From Bacteroidales bacterium (GTDB lineage: Bacteria > Bacteroidota > Bacteroidia > Bacteroidales > UBA1715), in contig JAKSUA010000018.1 in assembly GCA_024409235.1 (NCBI GenBank), forward strand, positions 1 through 45,246: a DNA stretch of 45,246 nt, in the 5' to 3' direction. The notes beneath the pieces were generated by a model. It had not been told where the DNA came from and searched no databases. It saw only the letters and a program-made list of their open reading frames with translations. A program made the position numbers and the translations under genes. Positions 1 through 9,276 of the stretch are shown one piece after another. Position 1 is the stretch's first letter, and each line of letters starts with the position of its first letter.

Positions 1-188
1 ATAGTGATACCTCTTTCTTTTTCTTCAGGAGCGTTATCGATTTGATCGAATGATTTTACTTCTGAAAGACCTTTCTTTGCCAATACTGCTGTGATAGCTG
101 CTGTCAAAGTTGTTTTTCCGTGGTCAACGTGACCGATAGTACCAATGTTCACATGATCTTTGGATCTATCAAATTTTTCTTTTGCCAT
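1..188 (-). CDS. tuf: Elongation factor Tu, N-terminal part (runs off the left edge)
   Basis: EF-Tu is the GTPase that delivers aminoacyl-tRNA to the ribosome. Only the first 62 codons are inside the window. The protein begins [16 protein letters not shown] and contains the G1 P-loop GHVDHGKT near residues 19-26. It ends at EKERGIT, just before the switch I effector region. The start is the ATG at 188-186. It lies 50 nt downstream of tRNA-Thr on the same strand, an arrangement common in bacteria (tRNA genes ahead of tuf), so the two are probably co-transcribed from the promoter at 355-384. The identification is essentially certain; the rest of the gene is outside the window. Confidence 0.97.
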   Translation of the reverse strand, partial: MAKEKFDRSKDHVNIGTIGHVDHGKTTLTAAITAVLAKKGLSEVKSFDQIDNAPEEKERGIT

Positions 189-238
189 TTCTACTAATAT
201 TTATTATTCAACATATAAAATTCTTTCATACACCAGAG

Positions 239-310
<72 letters not shown>

Positions 311-354
311 CAGTTCGATTCCGTACAGTGTTCTCTGCCCGAAAATTCGGACTG

Positions 355-384
355 CAAATGTAGTTATTTTTCTATAAAAACAAA
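355..384 (-). promoter_or_regulatory. Promoter of tRNA-Thr/tuf (TTTG-N18-TACATTTG)
   Basis: On the minus strand TACATTTG (362-355) matches the Bacteroidota -7 consensus TAnnTTTG. A TTTG (384-381) lies 18 nt upstream as the -33 element. Predicted initiation is near 348, giving a short leader before the tRNA at 310. The core TACATTTGCAGTCC is identical in the rpsU promoter at 1817-1847. Confidence 0.75.
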
Positions 385-389
385 ATATT

Positions 390-689
390 TTATTTCTTTT
401 CTTGTTTTCCTTTCATTTTTTCTATCTGATTTCGCAACGCTTCCGTTGCCAAATCTGTTGCTTCTTCAAATGTTTTCGCTGTTTTTTTTGCGAACAATTC
501 TTTTCCTGGAGTCTTTAAACTAATTTCTACTTCTTTATTTTCTTCAGAAGATGTGTTGATTAATTTGAAGAAAACTTCAGCAGATTGAAGCACATCTGAG
601 AATGTATCCAACTTGTTGACTTTTTTTGTTGCAAAATCCTGAAGTTTTGCATCGGCTTTGAAGCCTACTGATTGAATTTTTACTTCCAT
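390..689 (-). CDS. hpf: Ribosome hibernation promoting factor (HPF/RaiA family, short form)
   Basis: The 99-residue protein matches the short HPF/YfiA family, which binds the decoding region of the 30S subunit and inactivates or dimerises ribosomes when growth slows. It starts MEVKIQSVGFKADAKLQDF and has the family's alternating strand pattern. Its Lys-rich helical stretches end in a highly basic tail (KMKGKQEKK). It lacks the C-terminal dimerisation domain of long HPF. It lies 12 nt after xerC and is probably the last gene of the rpsU-xerC-hpf operon. No clear terminator follows it before the tRNA-Thr promoter. Confidence 0.92.
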   Translation of the reverse strand: MEVKIQSVGFKADAKLQDFATKKVNKLDTFSDVLQSAEVFFKLINTSSEENKEVEISLKTPGKELFAKKTAKTFEEATDLATEALRNQIEKMKGKQEKK

Positions 690-701
690 AACACTATTAT
701 T

Positions 702-1595
702 TTAATTTCTCGGATGAGAATGTTTATAAACTTCTTTTAGCTTTTCAAAAGAGTTATGAGTATAAACTTGTGTCGCCGCTAAGTTAGCATGTCCGAGCAA
801 TTCTTTTATATCGTTTATGTCAGCACCATTATTTAATAAGTGTGTCGCAAAGGAATGTCGTAACACATGAGGGCTTTTCTTGTCTATCGTAGTAACCTCA
901 CCCAAATACTTACGTACAGTCCTATACACAAAATTTTCGTAAGCTTCCTCCCCTTTGTCTGTTACAATCAAACGCGTGGTTGATGTTTCTACTACTTTAT
1001 TCCTTTCCGCGATATATTCTTTCAAGAGTGCCAGGCTTTCGGGTAAAAGCGGAATAATTCTTTCTTTACTTCTTTTACCAAAAACCTTTACGTTACCCTC
1101 AGCAAGATTTACAGATTGAATTTCCAAACCAAGCAATTCAGCACGGCGAATACCAGTTGTATACAATAACTCAATGATCACTTTGTCACGCAGACCTGAA
1201 AAATCTTTTGTGAACATATTTTCGTTCAGCAAGATATTCATTTTTTCGTCTTCCACAAAGAAAGGAAGCCTTTTTTTTGCTTTTAAAGAATGAACTTTTC
1301 TTGCAACGTTCTGATTGAGTTTACCAACTTTCTGTAAGAAATAAAAAAAAGAACGAACCGCTGTAATCTTTCTATTAATAGATCTTGGTGCAGTTCCTTC
1401 TTCTGAAAGTTTACTAATCCAAAGTCGAATATCTTTCGACGTCAGTTCAGCAATCGGCTTCTCGCCTATATTTTTCAAAAAATGCAGTAAGTCGTTTTTA
1501 TACGACGTTACAGTATGCTTTGAACTTTTTTTCTCAAAATCGAGATAGTTCAAAAAAGATTGCAATAATTCCTCATTATGGGAATTATTGCTCAT
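702..1595 (-). CDS. xerC: Tyrosine recombinase XerC/XerD
   Basis: This 297-residue site-specific recombinase would resolve chromosome dimers at dif. The N-terminal SAM-like core-binding domain covers about residues 1-95 (YKNDLLHFL, SINRKITAVRSFF). The catalytic domain shows the Arg in TTGIRRAELLGL, a Lys in the GKRSKERIIPL beta-hairpin, HVLRHSFATHLL with the His and Arg, LLGHANLAATQ, and the nucleophilic Tyr in VYTH near the C-terminus. The full R-K-H-R-H-Y set is present. The start overlaps the end of rpsU by 11 nt, implying translational coupling. Sequence alone does not separate XerC from XerD; xerC is the conventional name at this locus. Confidence 0.9.
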   Translation of the reverse strand: MSNNSHNEELLQSFLNYLDFEKKSSKHTVTSYKNDLLHFLKNIGEKPIAELTSKDIRLWISKLSEEGTAPRSINRKITAVRSFFYFLQKVGKLNQNVARKVHSLKAKKRLPFFVEDEKMNILLNENMFTKDFSGLRDKVIIELLYTTGIRRAELLGLEIQSVNLAEGNVKVFGKRSKERIIPLLPESLALLKEYIAERNKVVETSTTRLIVTDKGEEAYENFVYRTVRKYLGEVTTIDKKSPHVLRHSFATHLLNNGADINDIKELLGHANLAATQVYTHNSFEKLKEVYKHSHPRN

Positions 1596-1779
1596 CTGTT
1601 AATTGCATTTTCTGTTTGTAAATAGCCTTGATAAGTTGTTCTCTACGAACTACAGATGGTTTTGTGAAAGCTTGTCTGTTTCTTAATTCTTTAACAACGC
1701 CAGTTTTTTCAAATTTTCTTTTGAATTTTTTTAATGCCTTGTCAATGTTTTCGCCTTCTTTTACTGGTACGATAATCAT
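1585..1779 (-). CDS. rpsU: 30S ribosomal protein S21
   Basis: The 64-residue basic protein begins MIIVPVKEGENIDKALKKFK and contains KFEKTGVVKELRNRQAF, typical of bS21, a small-subunit protein involved in initiation. Its length fits the family. It is first in the rpsU-xerC-hpf operon and is driven by the promoter at 1817-1847. Its last codons overlap the xerC start. Confidence 0.96.
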   Translation of the reverse strand: MIIVPVKEGENIDKALKKFKRKFEKTGVVKELRNRQAFTKPSVVRREQLIKAIYKQKMQLTDEQ

Positions 1780-1816
1780 ATTATTCTCTATTTAGAATGT
1801 TTATTAAATTGGACTG

Positions 1817-1847
1817 CAAATGTATAAACTTTTAAATAATGAACAAG
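1817..1847 (-). promoter_or_regulatory. rpsU operon promoter (TTG-N19-TACATTTG)
   Basis: On the minus strand the -7 box TACATTTG (1824-1817) is preceded by 19 nt and a TTG at 1846-1844. Initiation is expected near 1810, about 30 nt before the rpsU ATG. The 14-nt core TACATTTGCAGTCC is identical to the tRNA-Thr/tuf promoter. Confidence 0.75.
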
Positions 1848-1850
1848 TTT

Positions 1851-2696
1851 TTAGTCAATTGTTTTTATATAGAATTTCATTTTCTCAAATTCTTCATTTG
1901 TGATAATATTATTTTCACTAAGTTCCTCAATAGAATTTATCTGTCCCACTATCTTTTTATAATTCAGTATATTCTTCGTTTGTTCATAAGATATAAACGG
2001 ATGCTTATTGATTTCTTTAAATGAAGCTGTATTAATGTTAATTTTCTTAATTTGAGATATATCAAAAATGACTTTATCCTGAATTTTCTTTATTGTTGCA
2101 CTATCCATAGAATAAATTGAATAAAACTGTCCTATCGAATAAAATCCCCCACATTTATCTCTGTATTCTATGATTTTTTTTGCCCGGTAACTACCAATCC
2201 CTGGTAATTTTTGTAGTTCAGTTGTATCACAAATATTGATGTTGATTAACGTAACCTCTTTGGACTTAACTTTATTTTCTACTCTTAATTCTTTTCTACT
2301 GCATTGAGTTTTAATTTCTTTTGTCGGGATTACAATAAAAGGTGATATTCGCAAGAAGTCTTCGTCTGTAATACTGTAGATTTTCTTCAAATCATCTTTT
2401 TTATAGAATCTGCCTCCTTTTTCTCTATATTTTATACAACTTTTAGCCTGCTTCTCTGAAAAACCAACTCGTATAAGATTCTCGAAAGTTGCACTATTAG
2501 GATTTATCGTAGTATCATATTTTGCAATATTATTCCTCGGAACATTGTCTGTAATAGTAGAATCTGATTGCTGTAACACAGGACTATACTGCGTTTTTGG
2601 CTGATAAACGTAAAAGAACAATGCAATTGTTACTACAACAATAAGAGTAGTTAGATTTTTTCCTAATCTAACCCATGATTGATTAATATGTTTCAT
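1851..2696 (-). CDS. Membrane-anchored ComEA-like helix-hairpin-helix protein
   Basis: The ATG at 2696 is chosen over an upstream TTG at 2717 that would overlap the preceding gene. It gives 281 residues: a short cytoplasmic start, one transmembrane segment (TLIVVVTIALFFYVY, about residues 16-33), then an exported region. The exported part has three tandem ComEA-type HhH units. The first runs from INPNSATFENLIRVGFS, the second from ININICDTTELQKLPGIGSYRAKKIIEYR, and the third, degenerate, from ININTASFKEINKHPFIS. The second has the classic LPGIG hairpin. Such units bind DNA non-specifically, as in ComEA during uptake. It follows tamL by 4 nt, but a shared function is not evident. DNA binding is inferred from the fold. 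Confidence 0.75.
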   Translation of the reverse strand: MKHINQSWVRLGKNLTTLIVVVTIALFFYVYQPKTQYSPVLQQSDSTITDNVPRNNIAKYDTTINPNSATFENLIRVGFSEKQAKSCIKYREKGGRFYKKDDLKKIYSITDEDFLRISPFIVIPTKEIKTQCSRKELRVENKVKSKEVTLININICDTTELQKLPGIGSYRAKKIIEYRDKCGGFYSIGQFYSIYSMDSATIKKIQDKVIFDISQIKKININTASFKEINKHPFISYEQTKNILNYKKIVGQINSIEELSENNIITNEEFEKMKFYIKTID

Positions 2697-2700
2697 TTTT

Positions 2701-4977
2701 TTAGAATGGATACCCAATTCCTACGCTTAGATTAAAATCGTCTCCCGTAAGTTTTCGGTTACCCCAGATTATGTGTGAATTTGTATTATTAATGGTGTAT
2801 GCTTCTCTAACTTTAATTCCTAAATCACAACGAAGAATAAGAAATGAAAAATCAAATCTTAATCCAACTCCAGTTCCAACAGCAAGATTTTTATAAAAAT
2901 CACTGAAATTAAATTCTGCTCCTTTAAGTTCATTATCTTGAAAAGACCATATATTTCCAATATCAACGAATGCAGCTCCATCTACTAACCAGAACAAATG
3001 AAAACGACTTTCTAAATTCATCTCTAATTTTATATCACCAAGATAATATTTAAACGAGTTGACTGTATCCTGATATGAACCAAGACCTAACGAACGACTT
3101 TCCCACGCCCGCATACTATTTGCTCCTCCTGCATAGTATTTTTTTACACCAGGAAGACCATTGGAATTTAAATATGGAACCGAGACACCGCCAAATACAC
3201 GATAAACAAAAGTTGTTTTTGGAGAGATTACATGATAATATCTAAAGTCAGCCTCTGTTTTAACATATTGAGCAAAAGGAAGATTAAATGTTTCATAATT
3301 TCCTTCATCATTTTTCTCTTTTCCTGATGATTTACAATATAGATACATCAAATTCCCACTTGTTTCGGCATAGAGCCTGAAATATTGATAGTTACGAGTA
3401 TCATTTCTCCTTTTGTTGTAGAAAATCATAGAAAAATTGTTGCTATAAAGTAGATAGTCTTCGTAACTGTATTTGTAATAATTTCTGCTATTTATAAAAT
3501 TACTGAATCGTTCCGATATGTCGTAATATCTAATGTAACTAATATCTACAGGATTCAAATTGTATGTAAGGAAACGCTTTCCGTACCACGTATAACCGAA
3601 ATTTATTTCAGTTGTAGGACGAGTATAATCGGGAGTTTGTAAATAATTGTACTCCAGATGGATATTTGTTTTTGCACGGAATTTCTTATCATATTTTTTC
3701 ACATTGAAAGGAACTACAAATTTCGGAGTAGTTAAATCTGTAGAAATTCCATATTCCAGAGAGTTGAAAAAACGTATGTTTTCATTGCTTTCCTTCAAGA
3801 CATTATTGTATTCACCAGCAAGTTTTAATTTTAGACTTAAATATTCAGCACCATGGAACACATTTCTGTTAATGTAAGAAGTATTTAATTCAGCTCCCCA
3901 GTCACCACTAGTATTTGTTCCTTCCAGATCAACGCTAATTGATTGTCTATTTTCCGGAGTAAGATTTATGAAACAATCAAGACTGACAGAATCCGAATTT
4001 TGTTGAGATTCTGATGGTTTGAACTCTATATTTACCAATTTAAAAAGAGGATAACTACTTAAAATTTTCTGAGTTCTTTCTACACGGAAAAGACTATATA
4101 ATTTGCCGTTTTCTATAAAATTCGCCTGCTGAATAGTTTCATCTTTCACATACGTTGAACTAGAAGAATCTTGTGCTGTATTTTCCTGCGGAGGACGAAA
4201 ACTTTTAGGTTTATAATCCTGATCGACAACTGTTTTTTGAACGACGTGTTTTTTTAGAGAATTTTCTGACGTCTTTTTAATACTTATTACAAGCGAAACA
4301 CTGTCTGGACCATGTGTTGTGTCAGCAGCAAAAAACACATTGTCTTTTGTGAAAGCATAATAACCTACAAAATTGCATAAACGAACTATTCTAGCCTGTT
4401 CTTCCTGTAAGAGATTTATAGCAAACGGTTTGCCCTGTTTCAATTTGGATGAATTTTGTGTTCGTTCAATTATAGAGTTGATTGCCGAATCCGGAATCTG
4501 ATAAGTCACATTTGAGAGTGTAAATAATTTTCCGCACGATATATTATAGTTAGCCACCGCCTTCTTGTCGCCTTTCCCTTTATACGATATAAAAGAAGAC
4601 ACCTTTGCATTATAATAACCTTGCTCATTTAAATACAGCCTAAGCTGTTCTTCATTTTTAGAAATGACAGATTCCTCAAGCAAAACAGGTGGTTCACCAA
4701 CTACATCACGCATCCATGATGCAAATTTTCCATTTTTATTTTCGAACCTATAATAAGTGTGAAGGGGAAACTGACATTTTAAAATTGTCCTGTTAGGTTT
4801 AGGCTTCACATAATTAAGCATTTCATCCTTGTCAATCTTTCGATTATCGACAGTAATCTTATGTTTCACAAGGAGTTTCTGTTCATCAGTTAAATGATGA
4901 GTAACAGAACATCGGCAGAAAAAGAAAGGAATGCAGAATGTGAAAAATAAAAATCGAAAAAATATACGGTTCCGCAT
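2701..4977 (-). CDS. TamL/BamA-family outer membrane assembly lipoprotein
   Basis: The 758-residue protein begins with a lipoprotein signal whose cleavage Cys lies in PFFFCRCSV, near residues 20-23. This lipidated form of TamA is the TamL type seen in Bacteroidota. The N-terminal half contains POTRA-like repeats, for example LRLYLNEQGYYNAKVSSFI and the YSLFRVERTQKILSSYPLF region. The C-terminal half, from about residue 340, is a 16-strand Omp85-type barrel. It includes GGANSMRAWESRSLG, which matches the conserved lid-loop signature (VRG-Y/F-like), and ends with the aromatic beta-signal LSVGIGYPF. The role is insertion of outer-membrane proteins, probably with an inner-membrane TamB. A promoter sits just upstream at 5004-5011. 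Confidence 0.87.
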   Translation of the reverse strand: MRNRIFFRFLFFTFCIPFFFCRCSVTHHLTDEQKLLVKHKITVDNRKIDKDEMLNYVKPKPNRTILKCQFPLHTYYRFENKNGKFASWMRDVVGEPPVLLEESVISKNEEQLRLYLNEQGYYNAKVSSFISYKGKGDKKAVANYNISCGKLFTLSNVTYQIPDSAINSIIERTQNSSKLKQGKPFAINLLQEEQARIVRLCNFVGYYAFTKDNVFFAADTTHGPDSVSLVISIKKTSENSLKKHVVQKTVVDQDYKPKSFRPPQENTAQDSSSSTYVKDETIQQANFIENGKLYSLFRVERTQKILSSYPLFKLVNIEFKPSESQQNSDSVSLDCFINLTPENRQSISVDLEGTNTSGDWGAELNTSYINRNVFHGAEYLSLKLKLAGEYNNVLKESNENIRFFNSLEYGISTDLTTPKFVVPFNVKKYDKKFRAKTNIHLEYNYLQTPDYTRPTTEINFGYTWYGKRFLTYNLNPVDISYIRYYDISERFSNFINSRNYYKYSYEDYLLYSNNFSMIFYNKRRNDTRNYQYFRLYAETSGNLMYLYCKSSGKEKNDEGNYETFNLPFAQYVKTEADFRYYHVISPKTTFVYRVFGGVSVPYLNSNGLPGVKKYYAGGANSMRAWESRSLGLGSYQDTVNSFKYYLGDIKLEMNLESRFHLFWLVDGAAFVDIGNIWSFQDNELKGAEFNFSDFYKNLAVGTGVGLRFDFSFLILRCDLGIKVREAYTINNTNSHIIWGNRKLTGDDFNLSVGIGYPF

Positions 4978-5003
4978 TAAATGTATTTATGTTCTGTTTT
5001 GCA

Positions 5004-5011
5004 CAAAAGTA
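5004..5011 (-). promoter_or_regulatory. -7 promoter box for the tamL-like gene
   Basis: TACTTTTG on the minus strand (5011-5004) matches TAnnTTTG and lies 27 nt before the ATG at 4977. The -33 element is weak (TTTC 18 nt upstream). It would extend into the 3' end of the upstream gene. Confidence 0.5.
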
Positions 5012-5017
5012 CAAATT

Positions 5018-7891
5018 TTATAACTCGCTGAAATTGAAAGATAACAAAAATTCAGCTAACAAATCATGATAATTAGGAACAAATGAAATTCTTATTCCAG
5101 AATTCACAGGAACTAGAATATTACAAAAATGAAAATCGGCTATAAATTCTGTACCTAATGTATATAACCACTTCTTTTCATCCCAAATAGCATTGTCGCA
5201 AAATGCATTGCAACGGAGTCTTTTTACATATAAAAAATCTCCAAGTTCCACATCAGGATAACAAACAGGAAAAGCATAATTAACCTTGAACGTATAAAGA
5301 TTTCTTTGTGTTAATAAATTCTCCGTTAAACCACGAGGTAACGAAATCTGCCGCTCTGATATTGTAAATTCATCGAGTTCTTTTGTATAGCGTTCTAAAC
5401 CACCGTAGAAATTTAAACTATGACTTCTCTGAAGTCCTGGAAAATAAAGCCACAATTCGGTGAAAAATAGTGGTGGATTTGTTTTGCTCTCATGAAGAAA
5501 TGGAAGATTGAATGTTTCATATCCCATAAAGATTTTTTGTCCATAACGAGGAGCTAGTTCCCTCAGAGCCTGTTTTCTTATATTATAAAAAGAAACTGTA
5601 TATGCCAGCAACTCACTGCTAATTTGATTATAAAAATTCTTCCTAAACTCATTTGGACATTCAACAAGCTGATAATCTAAATGCTGGAAAGTTGTTCCCA
5701 AAGTTATCTGCCTATAATATGATTTTGATGATAGATTAAAAGGCACATATATTCTGCCATATATGTTAAATATATCATATTGTATATCAACATCTTTAAA
5801 CTTTCCTTTATCCAAAACAGTTCTTGTAAAATCTTGCGAACCTTTACTACATTCTAATTCAAAAATAGGATATAAACCTTTGTAAGTTATTTTTGCAAAA
5901 GCACCTCTAGAAGCCTCAAACTTATTCCATTTATAACCAGCATTTACAAATGTAGTTCCCAACTTGTTCTGAGAAACAATTTGTAATCCATTTCCAATTT
6001 CCTGAAGATTATCCCCATTATATATAAGACACAACGGCATCCAACTATGAATATTTATAGCATGGAGTATTTTCGAATATTTCTTTGAGAGATATGTAGT
6101 ATCAGGCATATTCTCAAAATTCAACGAGCCACCAGCTTTGTTTGTAAGCATTTGCGCCAAATTATAATTGTCTTTTTTCACAATCTTAAGATCGTGCCAA
6201 TCTTTAGGATTCAATTTTATTCTACAAAGCTGATATCCATCAGATGTGTAATTCGAAAAAACTAGAGAACTGTCTGAAACAGAAGGAAATTTACATCCAA
6301 AATCGGAAACTGTTATTCTAGAAATATTCTTTGTCTCACGATGTATCGCATACATATTATCCACACCTGAATATGACGAAGAGTACAGAACATATTCATG
6401 CCAATAAAGAGGAGATGTCAAATCTTCATTTGTGTATGGCAATATTTCATTAAAAGAATCTTCTAAAACATCGTATTCAAGTATTCGTTTACCTTTTGTA
6501 TTTAGACCGATAAATATGATTTTTGATCCATTTTCATTCCATGAAGGTTGTAAAATCGCATCATGGTTCGGTGCAGCAACCTGCTTTAGGATTTCTTTTG
6601 TGTTTATATCAAAAAAAGTAAGATAATATTTCCCGCTTTCGTCTGTTTCAGATGAAACAATTCTCTCATTTGAAGGAGAAATTGCAGGAGAAAAAATATG
6701 TTTTTTAGTCTTAATTTTCTTTGTCTTATCTTTCTCTATATCGTATATGTACACAACTGAAGATTGTTTCATCTCCCAGCGAACGTTGTAATGTGTTTCA
6801 AACCAAACAAGTGATTTTCCATTTGAGCTGACTTTTTCCTCGTTTTGCTTAAAAGCGATATTTGACAAGATTTTTTCCTTACCGTTTTCTATTTTTATGA
6901 GTTGTGGAATTCTATCTAAACCATAACGTTCTGCTAAGAAAACCGAATCGTTCAATTGAATTCCGTTAGAATAATTCGTATAAATTTTTTTGGCTCTTGC
7001 TATTGTATCGTATTTCGTTTGAATTTCCCTATCATGTTTTAGCTTCCATTCATTTGCCTGCTGTTGAAAAATATCTTCATACAACTTTCTTCTCGACAAA
7101 CCTGTTTTTTCTTTTATTGCTTTATTTACAGGACGTAAACTAAAAGGATGTCGTGCAGTATAGTCAATTACATTTGCCTGCAAACCATCACCATATAGTT
7201 TGTTGCTATTCGCTAAAAGAAAATATCCAAGCTCATAATAATTTGGTACAAAATCTTTATAAGAGCCAAAATATCCTTTACTATAAGAATATATTCCCTT
7301 TTCGTAAAGTTGAGCACGTAATCCCATGGAAAAATCCGCTTGCCGTCCCCTTCCACTTGAACTTAAAGAAGTTTCGGCAAAAACAGCATCTCCTTCCATG
7401 AACCATTTAGGAATATAAATACCCGCAATTGCTCCCACAGCTTGTTCTCCAAGAATAAAGTATAAGATTTTTGTAATTCCCTGATTCATTTTATCCATTT
7501 GAACAAAATGACGGAATTCGTGAATTGCTAAATTCTCATACCATTCCTGAGCATTTAGATTTTGCGATGGAATTGTATAAATATCCATCTGGCTAGGACA
7601 CCATGCAAGAGAGCCGTTGCTTATATTTGTCTGATTATGTAGAATAACCGAGATTTTCTTTGGTTCATGTTGTAAGCCTTTACTACATGAATAATAGACG
7701 TACTCAAGTTTTTTAGTGAATTCCTGAGCAACAGAATCAAAGTCTTTCGGGTAGATTACCTGGAAATTTGCAGTATTTATTTGTTTCCAAGCAGTTCTCG
7801 TCGGTTCGCTTCCCCACGAAAAATACTGTCCAAAAACAGAAAATGAAAAAAATAAATGAAGTGAAAGAAGTAAAAATGTCTTGATTTTCAT
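5018..7891 (-). CDS. Secreted HExxH-type protein with propeller and predicted outer-membrane barrel
   Basis: The 957-residue protein has a Sec signal peptide (cleavage after SVFGQ, near residue 22). The motif HEFRH at residues 124-128 and a downstream WFMEGDAVFAE (E166, E173) form the metal-site pattern of gluzincin metallopeptidases. A region at about 300-600 has repeated strand units such as IFSPAISPSNERIVSSETDESG and QPSWNENGSKIIFIG, as in TolB/WD40-like propellers. The last 300 residues are alternating aromatic strands ending FLLSFNFSEL, consistent with an outer-membrane barrel. Propellers of this type are often annotated 'TolB', but this is not TolB. Proteolysis is inferred from the motif; substrate and partners are unknown. 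It lies immediately upstream of the tamL-like gene on the same strand. Confidence 0.7.
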   Translation of the reverse strand: MKIKTFLLLSLHLFFSFSVFGQYFSWGSEPTRTAWKQINTANFQVIYPKDFDSVAQEFTKKLEYVYYSCSKGLQHEPKKISVILHNQTNISNGSLAWCPSQMDIYTIPSQNLNAQEWYENLAIHEFRHFVQMDKMNQGITKILYFILGEQAVGAIAGIYIPKWFMEGDAVFAETSLSSSGRGRQADFSMGLRAQLYEKGIYSYSKGYFGSYKDFVPNYYELGYFLLANSNKLYGDGLQANVIDYTARHPFSLRPVNKAIKEKTGLSRRKLYEDIFQQQANEWKLKHDREIQTKYDTIARAKKIYTNYSNGIQLNDSVFLAERYGLDRIPQLIKIENGKEKILSNIAFKQNEEKVSSNGKSLVWFETHYNVRWEMKQSSVVYIYDIEKDKTKKIKTKKHIFSPAISPSNERIVSSETDESGKYYLTFFDINTKEILKQVAAPNHDAILQPSWNENGSKIIFIGLNTKGKRILEYDVLEDSFNEILPYTNEDLTSPLYWHEYVLYSSSYSGVDNMYAIHRETKNISRITVSDFGCKFPSVSDSSLVFSNYTSDGYQLCRIKLNPKDWHDLKIVKKDNYNLAQMLTNKAGGSLNFENMPDTTYLSKKYSKILHAINIHSWMPLCLIYNGDNLQEIGNGLQIVSQNKLGTTFVNAGYKWNKFEASRGAFAKITYKGLYPIFELECSKGSQDFTRTVLDKGKFKDVDIQYDIFNIYGRIYVPFNLSSKSYYRQITLGTTFQHLDYQLVECPNEFRKNFYNQISSELLAYTVSFYNIRKQALRELAPRYGQKIFMGYETFNLPFLHESKTNPPLFFTELWLYFPGLQRSHSLNFYGGLERYTKELDEFTISERQISLPRGLTENLLTQRNLYTFKVNYAFPVCYPDVELGDFLYVKRLRCNAFCDNAIWDEKKWLYTLGTEFIADFHFCNILVPVNSGIRISFVPNYHDLLAEFLLSFNFSEL

Positions 7892-7984
7892 AAACTATTC
7901 CATTCAGTATTATTTTCATGTTCTATTTCACAAAGGAACAAGATTTTTTAAGAAAACCCAATGAATAGTTTAATTAGATATAAA

Positions 7985-8011
7985 AAAAGAGGACCATTAA
8001 GGTCCTCTTTT
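7985..8011 (-). terminator. Rho-independent terminator of rocD
   Basis: An 11-bp perfect stem (AAAAGAGGACC, 7985-7995, with GGTCCTCTTTT, 8001-8011) encloses a 5-nt loop. On the minus strand it is followed by a T-rich run (7988-7981), just past the rocD stop at 8015. Confidence 0.88.
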
Positions 8012-8014
8012 CTA

Positions 8015-9232
8015 TTATTCAAATTGTTTGAAAGTTTTCTTGATAATCTCGATGCTTTCTCTAATTTGAGCTTCGTTGATTACAAGTGGTGGAGCGAAAC
8101 GGATAATGTGTTCGTGTGTTGGTTTTGCCAACAATCCATTGTCTCTCAATGCCAAACAGAAATCCCATGCTGATTTACCGTTTTTAGGTTCGATAATAAC
8201 AGCATTCAAAAGACCTTTACCGCGAACTAATTTCTTCATTGGATGATCAAATGAATTCAATTCATCACGGAAAATCTTACCAAGTTTTTCTGCATTTTCA
8301 GCAAGTTTTTCATCTTTCAATACTTGAAGAGATGCAATACCTACAGCAGCAGCAACAGGGTTTCCACCATAAGTAGAACCGTGTTCACCAGGTTTGATTG
8401 TTAACATAATTTCATCATCAGCCAAAACTGCAGAAACTGGCATTGTACCACCACTAAGAGCTTTACCCAAAATCAAGATATCTGGACGAACACCTTCGTG
8501 ATCGCAACAAAGCATTTTACCTGTTCTTGCAAGACCTGTTTGAACTTCGTCAGCAATGAAAAGAACATTGTGCTTTTTACACAAGTCATAGCATTTTTTC
8601 AAATAACCTTCTTGTGGAACATATACACCAGCTTCACCTTGAATTGGTTCAACCAAGAAACCAGCAACTTTATCGCCTTCTTTTTCCAATACTTTTGCCA
8701 ATGCATCAACATCATCATAAGGAACTTTAATGAAACCTGGAGTTAGAGGTCCATAGTTTGCATATGAATCAGGATCGATAGACATTGATATAATAGAAAT
8801 TGTTCTTCCATGGAAGTTACCTTCACAACAGATGATTTTCACTTCATCATTTGGAATACCTTTTTTAACAACACCCCAACGACGAGCTAATTTCAATGCT
8901 GTTTCATCACCTTCAGCACCTGTGTTCATAGGAAGAAGTTTGTCATATCCGAAGAATTTTGACGCATATTCTTCATATGCTCCCAACATATTGTTGAAGA
9001 ATGCTCTTGAAGTAAGAGTCATTTTTTGTGCTTGGTCTGTCATAGCCTTAATAATCTTTGGATGACAGTGACCTTGGTTTACAGCTGAATATGCTGACAA
9101 ATAGTCGAAGTAACGTTTTCCGTCAACATCCCATACGAAAACGCCTTCACCTTTTTCCAATACGACAGGAAGTGGATGGTAGTTGTGAGCACCATACTTA
9201 AGCTCTCTGTCCATATAATCTTGAGGAGTCAT
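8015..9232 (-). CDS. rocD: Ornithine--oxo-acid aminotransferase
   Basis: This class-III PLP-dependent aminotransferase of 405 residues interconverts ornithine plus 2-oxoglutarate with glutamate-5-semialdehyde. Visible motifs are [17 protein letters not shown] near the N-terminus and [16 protein letters not shown]. Also seen are NFHGRTISI, the cofactor Asp in [14 protein letters not shown], and the PLP lysine in [17 protein letters not shown] (about residue 255). [13 protein letters not shown] then follows. The STYGGNP loop and overall pattern fit ornithine aminotransferase better than acetylornithine or GABA enzymes. It is a single gene with its own promoter and terminator. Its product spontaneously cyclises to pyrroline-5-carboxylate, the substrate of ProC, which is also encoded in this window. 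Confidence 0.93.
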   Translation of the reverse strand: MTPQDYMDRELKYGAHNYHPLPVVLEKGEGVFVWDVDGKRYFDYLSAYSAVNQGHCHPKIIKAMTDQAQKMTLTSRAFFNNMLGAYEEYASKFFGYDKLLPMNTGAEGDETALKLARRWGVVKKGIPNDEVKIICCEGNFHGRTISIISMSIDPDSYANYGPLTPGFIKVPYDDVDALAKVLEKEGDKVAGFLVEPIQGEAGVYVPQEGYLKKCYDLCKKHNVLFIADEVQTGLARTGKMLCCDHEGVRPDILILGKALSGGTMPVSAVLADDEIMLTIKPGEHGSTYGGNPVAAAVGIASLQVLKDEKLAENAEKLGKIFRDELNSFDHPMKKLVRGKGLLNAVIIEPKNGKSAWDFCLALRDNGLLAKPTHEHIIRFAPPLVINEAQIRESIEIIKKTFKQFE

Positions 9233-9276
9233 AGTTCTTTAAACAATTAAATGGATTAAACTTTATTTTAACGGCT

